From: Planctomycetota bacterium
Lineage (GTDB): Bacteria > Planctomycetota > UBA1135
Assembly (NCBI GenBank): GCA_024275135.1
Contig: JAJRZS010000046.1
Location: 1 to 64,000 of the forward strand
Length of the DNA: 64,000 nt
Reading direction: 5' to 3'
Of this stretch, positions 23,456 to 32,121 are shown piece by piece. Under the pieces are notes generated by a model, which was not told the DNA's origin, did no database searches, and saw only the letters and a list, made by a program, of their open reading frames with translations. Positions within the stretch are counted from its first letter, which is position 1, and each line of letters begins with the position of its first letter. Position numbers and translations under genes: made by a program.

Positions 23456-24619
23456 ATGGTGCAAATTCTTTCGCTTGCTCTTGGCGCCAGCACATTGCTG
23501 TTGGGTGCATTGTGGTGGCGGGAGCGATCTTTGCGCCTGAAAGCCATTGCCGGCACAGAACTGCTCACGCAAAAGCGGGAAGCCATGCGCCGCAGCCTGG
23601 AACATTTGGCCGAAGGCGTGGTCTTACTCGGCTTGGAAGGCGAGGTTTTATATGCCAACCCTGCAGCAATGCATTTGCTGGGCACGAAAGACTTGCCATC
23701 AACCCCGGGCCGCTTGCCCTTGGAGCGATACACCCACCATCGACCACTAATCGACATGGTGATGAAGACCCCCCCAGCAAATACCATGCGTCGGGTCTTT
23801 GAAATCGAAACCGAAAAAGATAGTCAACATCTTCCGATGCTGGAAGTTACTTTGGCTCCTGCAGGCGCCGAGCGCCGACTGATGGTGCTGCAGGAGTTGC
23901 GTGCAGAAGAAGCGGTCGAGCGCAAGCGCAAAGATTTTGTAGCCAATGCTAGCCATGAACTAAAAACCCCAACCGCCGCCCTGGTTGGGTTGTTGGGATT
24001 AATCGAGGTGGTGCCGGAAGAAAAACGAGGCGATTTGCTGGAGCGAGCGAAACACAACGCCGAGGGGTTGTCCAACATGATTGATGATTTGTTGGCGCTC
24101 ACCCGTGCCGAGTCGCCGGAATGGATCCCCGATCCGCAAGGGTTGTCTTTGTCGGCCGCAGTGACGGAGGTAACCGATGCCTTAAAAGAGCGCGCGGAAA
24201 AAAAAGGTTTGCGCTTGGAGGTACAACTGCCCGCGGAGCCCAAAGATATCTATGCCGATGCCTTTGCGTTTCGCACTGTCTTGCACAATCTTGTTTTGAA
24301 TGCGGTGGTTTACACCATGGAGGGCCAGGTTTTGGTTGAGGTAAAGCAGCTGGAAAATGGGTGCACGGAAATCCGAGTCAAGGACACCGGCCCTGGCATT
24401 GATGCCGAAATTTTGCCACGCATTTTTGAACGATTTTTCCGCGGCGATGTTGTCCATTCCCGCGCCAGTGGGGGCACGGGGCTCGGCCTCGCTTTGGTAA
24501 GGCATTTGCTGCGCCGCATGGGCGGACGGATTAGCGTGCAAAGTACGCCAGGGGTGGGCACGGAATTCATGGTGGAGCTACCGGAAACCCCGCGCCAACC
24601 CTTAGCTGGCGCCAATTAA
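23456..24619 (+). CDS. phoR: Sensor histidine kinase, PhoR-like
   Basis: A protein of 387 residues. One N-terminal helix (ILSLALGASTLLLGALWW) anchors it. A PAS-like domain comes next (about 42-150). HisKA has H167 in FVANASHELKTPTAALVG. HATPase motifs are the N-box (FRTVLHNLVLNAVVYT), VKDTGPGI, RFFRG and GGTGLGLALVRHLL. It pairs with the upstream response regulator. Missing a second helix and an extracytoplasmic loop fits PhoR, which senses phosphate through Pst and PhoU. The pst genes are not adjacent. Confidence 0.87.
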   Translation: MVQILSLALGASTLLLGALWWRERSLRLKAIAGTELLTQKREAMRRSLEHLAEGVVLLGLEGEVLYANPAAMHLLGTKDLPSTPGRLPLERYTHHRPLIDMVMKTPPANTMRRVFEIETEKDSQHLPMLEVTLAPAGAERRLMVLQELRAEEAVERKRKDFVANASHELKTPTAALVGLLGLIEVVPEEKRGDLLERAKHNAEGLSNMIDDLLALTRAESPEWIPDPQGLSLSAAVTEVTDALKERAEKKGLRLEVQLPAEPKDIYADAFAFRTVLHNLVLNAVVYTMEGQVLVEVKQLENGCTEIRVKDTGPGIDAEILPRIFERFFRGDVVHSRASGGTGLGLALVRHLLRRMGGRISVQSTPGVGTEFMVELPETPRQPLAGAN

Positions 24620-24649
24620 GTGCGAAATCGGCGGCTGGCGCGAAACTTC

Positions 24650-24678
24650 TTGACTCCCGTTTTCAGGCCGCGGACAAT
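24650..24678 (+). promoter_or_regulatory. Possible sigma-70 promoter before the glycan genes
   Basis: TTGACT at 24650-24655 and GACAAT at 24673-24678 with a 17-bp spacer. It lies 37 bp upstream of the ATG at 24715 and after the phoR stop. The motif match is moderate and unproven. Confidence 0.4.
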
Positions 24679-24714
24679 GCCGCCATGAGGATTCCCCGAG
24701 CGGTGAAATAACGA

Positions 24715-26067
24715 ATGCACGCCTCTTCTCTTGAGAATATGCAGCGCTGCTATGAGGAGTTTTTGGGCTTCTCTGGGCTTCTTGAGCAACAAAAAATCCG
24801 CGTGCTAGATATCGGTAGCATGGATGTGAACGGCAGTTATCGCCAAATCTTTTCCGATCCGCGCTTCGATTATGTGGGGCTCGATTTAGAAGCAGGCCCA
24901 GGCGTGGATGTCGTCGTTGAAGATCCCTATACCCTGCCCTTTGATGCTGATTCTTTCGACCTTGTGATCAGTGGTCAAGCCTTTGAGCATGCGGAGTTTT
25001 TTTGGCAGCTATTTGCAGAGATGGTTCGGGTTACAAATAGCAAAGGCTTCCTTTTTCTCCTTGCTCCTTCCGCCGGCCCCATTCACCGCTATCCTGTTGA
25101 TTGTTACCGATTTTACCCAGATTCCTTCCACGCCTTGGCCAAATTCACTCACATCCATCTTGCCGGATGTTGGATGGACGACCGCGGTCCATGGAATGAT
25201 TTAGTCGGAGTTTTTACCAAAAGACCATGGGAAAAATCTGAGAATCCACGAACTGAGCTACCAATCAATTTGTTCCAACAGGAAACTTCTCCAGCCCCAG
25301 TGTTTGAGGAGGATTTAAATCCAGAGTTTGAAATTACCCGCGGCCAACGACCCTATTTGGAAACAATCGAGCAAGTGCACAACATATTGCAGCCACGGCT
25401 GTACCTTGAAATTGGTATTCGCCGAGGCCACAGTCTTCGCTTAGCGCAAGCTGCCGCCATTGCTGTTGACCCATGTCCCGAGCTGGACTTCGAGTTAAAA
25501 AGCAATCAAACTCTTATCCAAAAAACCAGCGATCAATTTTTCCGCGAAGACGCCGACACCCTACTTGAAGGACAAACCCTCGACTTGGCCTTTATCGATG
25601 GCATGCACCTATTCGAATTTGCCCTTCGTGATTTCATCAATATTGAGCGGCGAGCGGCCGGGGCCACGGTAATAATTATCGACGACATCTTTCCCAACCA
25701 TGCAATCCAAGCGTCTCGGCAGCGCTGCTCACGCGTATGGACTGGAGATGTATGGAAGCTCTATGCGATTCTCAAGGAGGCGCGGCCTGATTTGATACTT
25801 CTTCCTGTCGACGCCCATCCCACCGGGCTACTGTTGGTTACGGGATTGAACCCACAAAACCGGGTTCTTTCCGCCCGCTACAATCCTTTGGTTGCAAAAT
25901 ACAAAAACAAAGAGCTGGATGCAGAAACTGCCGAATATCTGGAGCGCAGCGAGGCCATGGATCCGAGTGATGGCAAAATCAACCTGCTCCTAAATGCTGC
26001 GGTTGCCGAACGCGAGCAGCATGTGCCAGGCTGGCGGGCTTCCTTGCGTCGCAGCTTGCGAGGATAA
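24715..26067 (+). CDS. Two-domain methyltransferase protein, glycan-associated
   Basis: A protein of 450 residues. The N-terminal half is a class I SAM methyltransferase (RVLDIGSMDVNGSYRQIF at about 30, then YVGLDLEAGPGVDVV and DLVISGQAFEHAEFFWQLF). The C-terminal half is another methyltransferase-like fold (YLEIGIRRGHSLRLA at about 227, LAFIDGMHLFEFALRDF, VIIIDDIFPNHA), as in the Methyltransf_24/hydroxylase-like group. Both sit with glycosyltransferase genes, so sugar methylation or lipid modification is likely, but the substrate is unknown. A fused pair with two different SAM folds is unusual. Confidence 0.72.
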   Translation: MHASSLENMQRCYEEFLGFSGLLEQQKIRVLDIGSMDVNGSYRQIFSDPRFDYVGLDLEAGPGVDVVVEDPYTLPFDADSFDLVISGQAFEHAEFFWQLFAEMVRVTNSKGFLFLLAPSAGPIHRYPVDCYRFYPDSFHALAKFTHIHLAGCWMDDRGPWNDLVGVFTKRPWEKSENPRTELPINLFQQETSPAPVFEEDLNPEFEITRGQRPYLETIEQVHNILQPRLYLEIGIRRGHSLRLAQAAAIAVDPCPELDFELKSNQTLIQKTSDQFFREDADTLLEGQTLDLAFIDGMHLFEFALRDFINIERRAAGATVIIIDDIFPNHAIQASRQRCSRVWTGDVWKLYAILKEARPDLILLPVDAHPTGLLLVTGLNPQNRVLSARYNPLVAKYKNKELDAETAEYLERSEAMDPSDGKINLLLNAAVAEREQHVPGWRASLRRSLRG

Positions 26068-26069
26068 CC

Positions 26070-26960
26070 ATGCAGCGCCCTCAACTATCGATAATCGTTG
26101 TGTCCTTCAACATGGAGCGCGAACTACCGCGCACGCTTTTTACTTTAAGGGCACCCTATCAGCAGGGTATCGTCAACGAAGAGGTAGAAATTCTGGTGGT
26201 TGATAATGGTTCATCCACCCCGCCGGATTCCAACATGATGCCCCATGGGGTGCGCTTGCTTCAGGCGGACACCCCTACCGCTTCCCCAGTTGCCGCCATT
26301 AACCAAGGCCTACGCGAGGCGCAATCCGATTTTATCGGAGTGATGATTGATGGAGCCCGCCTTGCCTCGCCGGGCATTTGTCGCTACGCCCTGGATGCAA
26401 AGAAACTCTATTCCCGGCCGCTGGTTGCCACTCTGGGTTTTCATCTTGGGCCGGATGTGCAGATGAAAAGTGTGCAGCAAGGCTACAACCAAGCTGCGGA
26501 AGACCACTTGCTTAGCACGGTGCCATGGCAAGAAGATGGCTATCACCTTTTCTCTATTTCCGTCTTTGCTGGCTCCAGCAAGCAAGGATGGTTTCAACCT
26601 ATGGCGGAGAGCAATGCGGTTTTCATGTTGAGGGAGATGTGGGAAGAATTAGGCGGATACGATCTTCGCTTTACGACTCCTGGTGGTGGGCTCGCAAACT
26701 TAGATTTGTATGTTCGCGCCTGTAACTTGGCCGGCAGCCAGTTGGTTACACTGCTGGGAGAAGGAACTTTCCATCAGGTGCATGGAGGTATCGCTACAAA
26801 TCAGAGTAGGCCCGAAGCGTCGTGGCCCGTCTTTCACCAGGAATATCAAAAAATCCGCGGACACCCATTTTCTTTGCCCACGAACAAAACGGAATATTTA
26901 GGCTCCTTTCCTCCGCAGGCTTTTGCCTCGATTCAAGAATCGGCAAAAAAGCTACCCTAA
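26070..26960 (+). CDS. Family 2 glycosyltransferase
   Basis: A GT-A protein of 296 residues. LSIIVVSFNMERELPRTL opens the fold, VEILVVDNGSS follows, and the DxD-like motif appears as DGA near position 92 in FIGVMIDGARLASPG. NAVFMLREMWEELGGYDLRF is the family's acceptor-side segment. No membrane helix is seen. It follows the two-domain methyltransferase by 2 bp and is likely in the same operon. The donor and acceptor sugars cannot be read. Confidence 0.8.
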   Translation: MQRPQLSIIVVSFNMERELPRTLFTLRAPYQQGIVNEEVEILVVDNGSSTPPDSNMMPHGVRLLQADTPTASPVAAINQGLREAQSDFIGVMIDGARLASPGICRYALDAKKLYSRPLVATLGFHLGPDVQMKSVQQGYNQAAEDHLLSTVPWQEDGYHLFSISVFAGSSKQGWFQPMAESNAVFMLREMWEELGGYDLRFTTPGGGLANLDLYVRACNLAGSQLVTLLGEGTFHQVHGGIATNQSRPEASWPVFHQEYQKIRGHPFSLPTNKTEYLGSFPPQAFASIQESAKKLP

Positions 26961-28106
26961 TAACCCCGCGCTCGACCTCACCACCGCGGCCACGCGTTCG
27001 CGATCTTCGGCTCGCAGTGCCGAACCGCTGGGCAAGCATAGGCCGGTGCGGAACAATTCTTCGCAAACCTTTCCACCCAGCATTTTGGCTTCGCGAAATA
27101 CCGGCTGAAGGTGCATCGGCATCCATAACGGCCGACTTTCGATGTTCTCCTTTTCCAGAGCTAGGCGAATGTCTTCCGGGGTTGCACCAAAAACCTCGGG
27201 CTGCACCTGCATCACACTAAGCCAGTGAGTACCCCGGTCGCTTTCCGGTTCTTGCAAAAACGAAATCCCCGGCAAGTCGCCGAGGCGTGCGCGATAGTCT
27301 TCAAAGTTGGCACGACGCGCCGCCACGCGTTCTTCGATTCCTTGCAGTTGCCCGCGCCCGACCGCCGCCAGCAAATTGGAAAGTCGGTAGTTGTAGCCCA
27401 AGGCGTCATGTTCGTAGCCGGCTCCTGGAATGCGCGCCTGGCTGGCCAGATGACGAGCCTGGGCGACGAGGGCCTTGTCGTTGGAAACCAACAAACCGCC
27501 GCCGGAGGTGGTGATGATTTTGTTGCCGTTGAAGGAAAACAATCCCAGATAGCCGGTGGTGCCCACATGTTTGCCGCGATGACGAGTGCCCAGGGCCTCG
27601 GCGGCATCTTCAATCAGGGTGACCCCGTATTTTTCGCAGAGCATACTGATTTCTTCCAGCTTGGAAGCCTGACCATAAATATGCACCAGCAACACCGCTT
27701 TGGGCAAAGTGCCCCGGCGAGAATCTTGTTCCAGAGCCTCGGCAAGGAGGTTGGGATCCATGCCCCAGGTGTCGGGATCGGAATCGATGAGAATGGGAGT
27801 GGCCCCCACATAAAGGATGGGATTCACACTGGCGCAGAAGGTGAAGGAAGGGGCGTAAACCCGATCGCCGGGGCCAATGTGGAGCAGTAAAAAGGCGAGG
27901 TGAATGGCGGCGGTGCCACTTGAGAGGGCGGCAGCATCCTCGACCTCGAGATAGGCCGCGCATTCGGCCTCAAAGGCATCCACTTGCGGACCGAGGGGAG
28001 CAATCCAGTTGGAATCGAAAGCCTCAAGCAATAGCCTGCGCTCGGTAGCACCCATGTGCGGCGGGGAGAGGTAGATGCGTTCCAAGGAGGCTTTAGGGGA
28101 CAACAA
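26952..28106 (-). CDS. DegT/DnrJ/EryC1-family PLP sugar aminotransferase
   Basis: A protein of 384 residues. It begins with IYLSPPHMGATERRLLLEAF. The PLP Lys is in LGLFSFNGNKIITTSGGG, and the typical LIEDAAEALGTRH, LGYNYRLSN and GTHWLSVM segments follow. It converts a keto-sugar nucleotide to an amino-sugar nucleotide with glutamate as amino donor. It overlaps the adjacent sugar-transferase gene on the same strand by 14 bp, with its start inside that gene's 3' end. Together they look like the pglE/pglC pair of amino-sugar glycan pathways. The exact sugar is unknown. Confidence 0.9.
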   Translation of the reverse strand: MLSPKASLERIYLSPPHMGATERRLLLEAFDSNWIAPLGPQVDAFEAECAAYLEVEDAAALSSGTAAIHLAFLLLHIGPGDRVYAPSFTFCASVNPILYVGATPILIDSDPDTWGMDPNLLAEALEQDSRRGTLPKAVLLVHIYGQASKLEEISMLCEKYGVTLIEDAAEALGTRHRGKHVGTTGYLGLFSFNGNKIITTSGGGLLVSNDKALVAQARHLASQARIPGAGYEHDALGYNYRLSNLLAAVGRGQLQGIEERVAARRANFEDYRARLGDLPGISFLQEPESDRGTHWLSVMQVQPEVFGATPEDIRLALEKENIESRPLWMPMHLQPVFREAKMLGGKVCEELFRTGLCLPSGSALRAEDRERVAAVVRSSAGLLG

Positions 28107-28746
28107 AGGGTGGGGCGACCTGCGCCCTGAGACAGGGAAGGAAAGTAGCGAGAATGTATACGATATCCCTTCGCAGCGTGTAGTTATGCAAATAGCTGAG
28201 GTTCAAACCCACCTTGGCCGGGAACAAAATCTCTACATTGAGGCGTTCTGGGTCGTCGGCGGCTTGCAGGAGGGCTTCTTCATGGCGAAAAGCCAGGGCG
28301 GCCGGGCCGGTAATGCCAGGGCGGAGCTGCAAAATAGCGCGGTCTGGGCCTTGGAGGCGGTCGGCGAAGCCAGGGACATCAGGACGGGGGCCAACCAGGC
28401 TCATTTCGCCCCGCAAAACATTCCATAATTGGGGAAGTTCATCGAGTTTGCAACGTCTTAAAAAGGCGCCAAAACGCGTGATACGCGGGTCGTTCTGGGC
28501 GGTGGCGGTGGTTTGCCGGCCAGTGCTTGGCCGCATGGTGCGCAGCTTCACAATCCAAAACAACCGGCCATGACGCCCCACTCTTTGTTGTCGGAAAAAC
28601 CCGCTTGCCCCAGTGCTGAGGCGGGCCAAGGCGGCACACAGCAAAACCAACCAGCCCAAGGCGAGCAGGCCGAGGGTGGCAAGCACAAGATCCATGCCGC
28701 GCTTGCAACAGGCTTGGGTTGGGGTCACGTCGGCATTCTCCCACAC
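28093..28746 (-). CDS. Undecaprenyl-phosphate sugar phosphotransferase (PglC/WcaJ-type, short)
   Basis: A protein of 217 residues. It has a single N-terminal membrane region (LVLATLGLLALGWLVLLCAALARL), then the catalytic core GFFRQQRVGRHGRLFWIVKLRTM, RITRFGAFLRRCKLDELPQLWNVLRGEMSLVGPRPDVP with the DE pair, and QLRPGITGPAALAFR. It lacks the four extra N-terminal helices of full WbaP/WcaJ enzymes, so it is the minimal PGT form. It should start glycan assembly by moving a sugar-1-phosphate onto undecaprenyl phosphate. It is upstream of and coupled to the aminotransferase gene. Confidence 0.9.
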   Translation of the reverse strand: MWENADVTPTQACCKRGMDLVLATLGLLALGWLVLLCAALARLSTGASGFFRQQRVGRHGRLFWIVKLRTMRPSTGRQTTATAQNDPRITRFGAFLRRCKLDELPQLWNVLRGEMSLVGPRPDVPGFADRLQGPDRAILQLRPGITGPAALAFRHEEALLQAADDPERLNVEILFPAKVGLNLSYLHNYTLRRDIVYILATFLPCLRAQVAPPFVVP

Positions 28747-28781
28747 CGGAGCCAGTTGAAAAGGCTCCCTTGCTACAATCC

Positions 28782-30071
28782 ATGCACATGATGGAAGTGC
28801 CTAATCCCAAACCAAGCTGGCGGGATTTTGGCCTTGGCCTGGCGTTGCCATTGCCCCTTTTCTTCCAAGCCGACGCTCTGCCATCCCTCTACCAAGATCC
28901 TTGGGATGCACCGGAGGGCCTTGGTTTGCCTCTTGCGGCTTTCGCCGTGGGGTTGTTGGCTCCCGATTGGCGCCAACTGCTTTCCCTTCCGCGCGCGCCT
29001 GGACCGCGTTTGGCCTTGCAGTGTTTTGTGCTGTGGGTTCTCGGCCTGGCAGCTTGGTCTGCGTGGGGCCAGCCCGTGGCCGGATTGCACGGTTTGCAAT
29101 GGACGGCACCCTGGGTGATGGTGCCCTACGCCTGCTTGCTTGCCGAAAAGGAAAGCCGCCTTCGCTCCTTGCTCACCGGTTTGGTGCTAGGCACAGGATG
29201 CGGCTTGCTCCTTTTGCTGGGCTTGGGCTGCTGGGAGCTTGCGGCGACGGCAGGTTTTCCGGGCCGCATCACCCAAAATCGCTTCTTTCCGGGAATGTAC
29301 CAGCTCTATAACTATGTCCCGGTTTCGTTGGTGCTGTTTGGGCTTTTTGCTGCTGGGATTTGCGCACGCGCTCCAAGTCGACACTGGCAAAGGTGGACAT
29401 GGTTCTTTTTATTGGCTCTTCCCTGCGTGCCTTTGCTGACGGGAGTGCGCGGCTGTGCGTGGATGGTGTCCCTTGGAGCGCCCTGGATTGCTTGGCGCTG
29501 GGGAGGGTGGAAATCCTTGGCGGCCTGGGGCGTGGGCACACTCGCCTTGTGGGCGGGCATTCATCGATGGTCGCCACAACCCTTGGTGCTTGAGCAGAAA
29601 ACCCTTGCCCTCTGGCAGCAGCCGGAGTTGGATTGGCCGACGCGGATTTTGGGGCAGCGAGCCGAAATTATGCACCAGTATTTCGGCCTGGTGCAGCAGC
29701 ATCCTTGGTTGGGCCTGCGATTGTTACCACCCGCCCTTGCCGAACCGGCTTCCGGAGTGGTGGCCAAGGGGGCTCATAATTTTTATCTCGATACCCTGGC
29801 CTGGGCCGGGCCGCTTGCCCTCGCGAGTTTCTTGGCTCTCGTGTTTTTTGCCCTGCGTTCCCTACCCAAGCTTTTTTCTCTATTCCCACCGCAGGGGAGG
29901 GAGCTCCGCCTGTCTGCCCACGCTGCGCTGGCGGCGGCACCGCCGGTATTGCTGCTGCTGTCGATCAGTTCCAACTTGCGCACTCCTTTGCGCGAACCGC
30001 TGTCTGCGCTTTGCGGGTTTCTTCTTCTGGGCTTTCTGCTGGCTTGGGCCGAAAACTCCCGCCGGGATTGA
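28782..30071 (+). CDS. O-antigen ligase/polymerase-like membrane protein
   Basis: A polytopic membrane protein of about 429 residues with 10 or more helices. It includes a large loop near residue 270-350, with RILGQRAEIMHQYFGLVQQHPWLGLRLLP and KGAHNFYLDTLAWAGPLAL, which is like the WaaL/Wzy loop of O-antigen ligases. The ATG at 28782 is chosen because the upstream frame is antisense to the sugar-transferase gene. Next to it is the divergent PGT operon. Ligase and polymerase cannot be told apart from sequence alone. Confidence 0.7.
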   Translation: MHMMEVPNPKPSWRDFGLGLALPLPLFFQADALPSLYQDPWDAPEGLGLPLAAFAVGLLAPDWRQLLSLPRAPGPRLALQCFVLWVLGLAAWSAWGQPVAGLHGLQWTAPWVMVPYACLLAEKESRLRSLLTGLVLGTGCGLLLLLGLGCWELAATAGFPGRITQNRFFPGMYQLYNYVPVSLVLFGLFAAGICARAPSRHWQRWTWFFLLALPCVPLLTGVRGCAWMVSLGAPWIAWRWGGWKSLAAWGVGTLALWAGIHRWSPQPLVLEQKTLALWQQPELDWPTRILGQRAEIMHQYFGLVQQHPWLGLRLLPPALAEPASGVVAKGAHNFYLDTLAWAGPLALASFLALVFFALRSLPKLFSLFPPQGRELRLSAHAALAAAPPVLLLLSISSNLRTPLREPLSALCGFLLLGFLLAWAENSRRD

Positions 30072-30096
30072 CAGTATCTTCATATTTTCCTCACAT
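30068..30096 (+). promoter_or_regulatory. Possible Pho-type promoter before pstS
   Basis: TTGACA at 30068-30073, then TCACAT at 30091-30096 at 17-bp spacing. Two 7-mers, TTCATAT and CTCACAT, are separated by 4 bp (about 30080-30097), as in a pho box, though the match to CTGTCAT is only partial. A Shine-Dalgarno-like GGGGAG follows before the ATG at 30117. Confidence 0.3.
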
Positions 30097-30116
30097 AGCG
30101 AGGGGAGAATTCGGTC

Positions 30117-31166
30117 ATGAAGATCAGCCTTCAAAACTTCGTGGCCGCCCTTGGAGCGGCTGCCCTTCTCCTCGGCCTCGCCCCAGACGCATCTGCCCAA
30201 GCCTCTGCACTGCGCGGCAACATCGTGGTCGACGGCTCGAGTACCGTTTACCCCATCACGGAAGCTGCTGCTGCCGCTTTCCGCAAGGAGTTCCCCAAGG
30301 TCAACGTGACCGTGGCCGTTTCCGGCACCGGCGGTGGCTTCAAGCGTTTTGTGGTTGGCGAAACCGATATTTCGGATGCCTCCCGCCCCATCAAACCCAA
30401 AGAATTCAAGCAGGCTAAGCAAAATGGCGTTGAATTCATTGAGCTTCCGGTGGCCCTCGACGGCTTGTCGGTGGTGCTCAATCCCAACAACACTTGGGTC
30501 AAGCAGCTCACCATTGACAACCTCAAGGCCATCTACCTGGAAGGCGGGAAAGCACGCAAGTGGAGCGATCTCAATCCAGAATGGCCCGATGCCACCATTA
30601 AGGTTTACTCCCCAGGCACCGACTCGGGCACCTTCGACTACTTCAAAGAGGTGGTCGCGGGTAAAACCGGCAGCTTCCGCCCCGACATGTCTACCAGCGA
30701 AGACGATAACGTCCTGGTCACGGGCGTAAGTGGCGACAAGTATGCCATCGGCTACTTTGGCGCTTCCTACTACTTCGAAAACAAAGACAAAATCCGTGCT
30801 GCGGCCATCGTCAATCCAAAGACTGGCAAGGCCGAAATGCCAACCCCGGAGAATGTCATTTCGGGTGCCTACGCTCCGCTGAGTCGTCCGCTCTTCATCT
30901 ATGTCAATACGAAGAGTTTGCGGCGTCCAGCCATGCGCAAGTTCGTGGAGTTTTATCTGGCCAACGCCGCAAAATTCGCGACTAAGGTGCAGTATGTGTC
31001 CACCAGCGATAAAATTGCTGCCCTGGCGAAAGACTTCCTCAAGAAGCGCCGCACCGGTACGGTGTTCGTGACCGCCGAGAACCACGAAGGTGGTCCGGTT
31101 TACCACAAACGTGAAGCGCCTCTTGATGCGGCGTACCATCCCCAAAACTTGCTTGGCACCAAGTAA
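30117..31166 (+). CDS. pstS: Phosphate-binding protein PstS
   Basis: Periplasmic phosphate receptor of the Pst transporter, 349 residues. A signal peptide (ALGAAALLLGLAPDASA) is cleaved after ASA. The phosphate-binding segments are VVDGSSTVYPIT, VSGTGGGFKRFVVGETDISDASRP and YSPGTDSGTFDYFKEVV. It heads the pstSCAB-phoU operon. A PhoB-type regulator lies 6.7 kb upstream. No lipobox is seen, so it is soluble rather than lipid-anchored. Confidence 0.94.
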   Translation: MKISLQNFVAALGAAALLLGLAPDASAQASALRGNIVVDGSSTVYPITEAAAAAFRKEFPKVNVTVAVSGTGGGFKRFVVGETDISDASRPIKPKEFKQAKQNGVEFIELPVALDGLSVVLNPNNTWVKQLTIDNLKAIYLEGGKARKWSDLNPEWPDATIKVYSPGTDSGTFDYFKEVVAGKTGSFRPDMSTSEDDNVLVTGVSGDKYAIGYFGASYYFENKDKIRAAAIVNPKTGKAEMPTPENVISGAYAPLSRPLFIYVNTKSLRRPAMRKFVEFYLANAAKFATKVQYVSTSDKIAALAKDFLKKRRTGTVFVTAENHEGGPVYHKREAPLDAAYHPQNLLGTK

Positions 31167-31182
31167 CCTTCCCTCCGATTCC

Positions 31183-32121
31183 ATGCCTGGAATTGTCGCC
31201 CGGGGCTCCATCAAAGGGGCTCCGGCGCGGCAATTCCAAAAGTGGAAAGAACGCGGAATTTTGGGCATGCTCAATGGAGCTGCTCTGTTTTCTGTTTTTA
31301 TCACCCTGGCCATCCTTTGGGTGTTGGGAAATGAAACAGCCCATTTCTTCTCGCAGGACGAAGTTTCGTTGGGCGAGTTTTTTGGTACCACACAATGGAA
31401 TCCGCTGTTAGGTGCGGAAAAACATTTTGGCATTTGGTCGCTGGTTTGTGGCACTTTCTTGGTGGCGGGCGTCGCCTTGTTGGTTGCAGTACCTCTGGGT
31501 TTGATAACGGCGGTTTACCTGAGTGAATATGCGCATCCGCGCGTGCGTGCGATTTTGAAGCCGGCGTTGGAAATTTTGGCCGGCATTCCCACGGTGGTTT
31601 ATGGTTTTTTTGCGCTGACTTTGCTCACTCCGGCGCTGAAGACCTTCAGCGATAGTTTCGGTTCCTTTAACGCCTTAGCTGCGGGTATTGCGGTGGGTAT
31701 TTTGATTTTGCCCATCATTACCTCGCTTTCCGAAGATGCCTTGAAGGCGGTGCCTCAGTCTCTTCGCGACAGCGCCTTCGGCCTTGGCGCCACGCGCTTC
31801 GACACCTCGTTTAAGGTGGTCTTCCCTGCAGCCTTATCTGGCATTACCTCCGCTGTGATTTTGGCTGCCGCCCGCGCCATTGGCGAAACCATGATCGTGG
31901 CTCTGGCGGCGGGGAGCACGCCCAAGGTCACTATGGATGTGCGCGACGAAATCCAAACCATGACCGGCTTCATGGTGCAGATGGCTTTGGGTGATGTCTC
32001 CAACTATGGTGTGGAGTACTACTCCATGTATGCCGTTGCCGCCATGCTCTTTGTGTTAACGCTTTGCTTTACTCTCTTTGGTAACTGGATCCGTCGTCGC
32101 TACCGCGAGGTGTACGAATGA
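31183..32121 (+). CDS. pstC: Phosphate transport permease PstC
   Basis: Inner-membrane subunit of 312 residues with six helices. It has the permease loop (EDALKAVPQSLRDSAFGLGATRFDT) and AAARAIGETMIVALAAG. The start MPGIVARGS lies 16 bp after the pstS stop, and an open frame upstream is not homologous. Its stop overlaps the pstA start by 4 bp. Confidence 0.92.
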   Translation: MPGIVARGSIKGAPARQFQKWKERGILGMLNGAALFSVFITLAILWVLGNETAHFFSQDEVSLGEFFGTTQWNPLLGAEKHFGIWSLVCGTFLVAGVALLVAVPLGLITAVYLSEYAHPRVRAILKPALEILAGIPTVVYGFFALTLLTPALKTFSDSFGSFNALAAGIAVGILILPIITSLSEDALKAVPQSLRDSAFGLGATRFDTSFKVVFPAALSGITSAVILAAARAIGETMIVALAAGSTPKVTMDVRDEIQTMTGFMVQMALGDVSNYGVEYYSMYAVAAMLFVLTLCFTLFGNWIRRRYREVYE

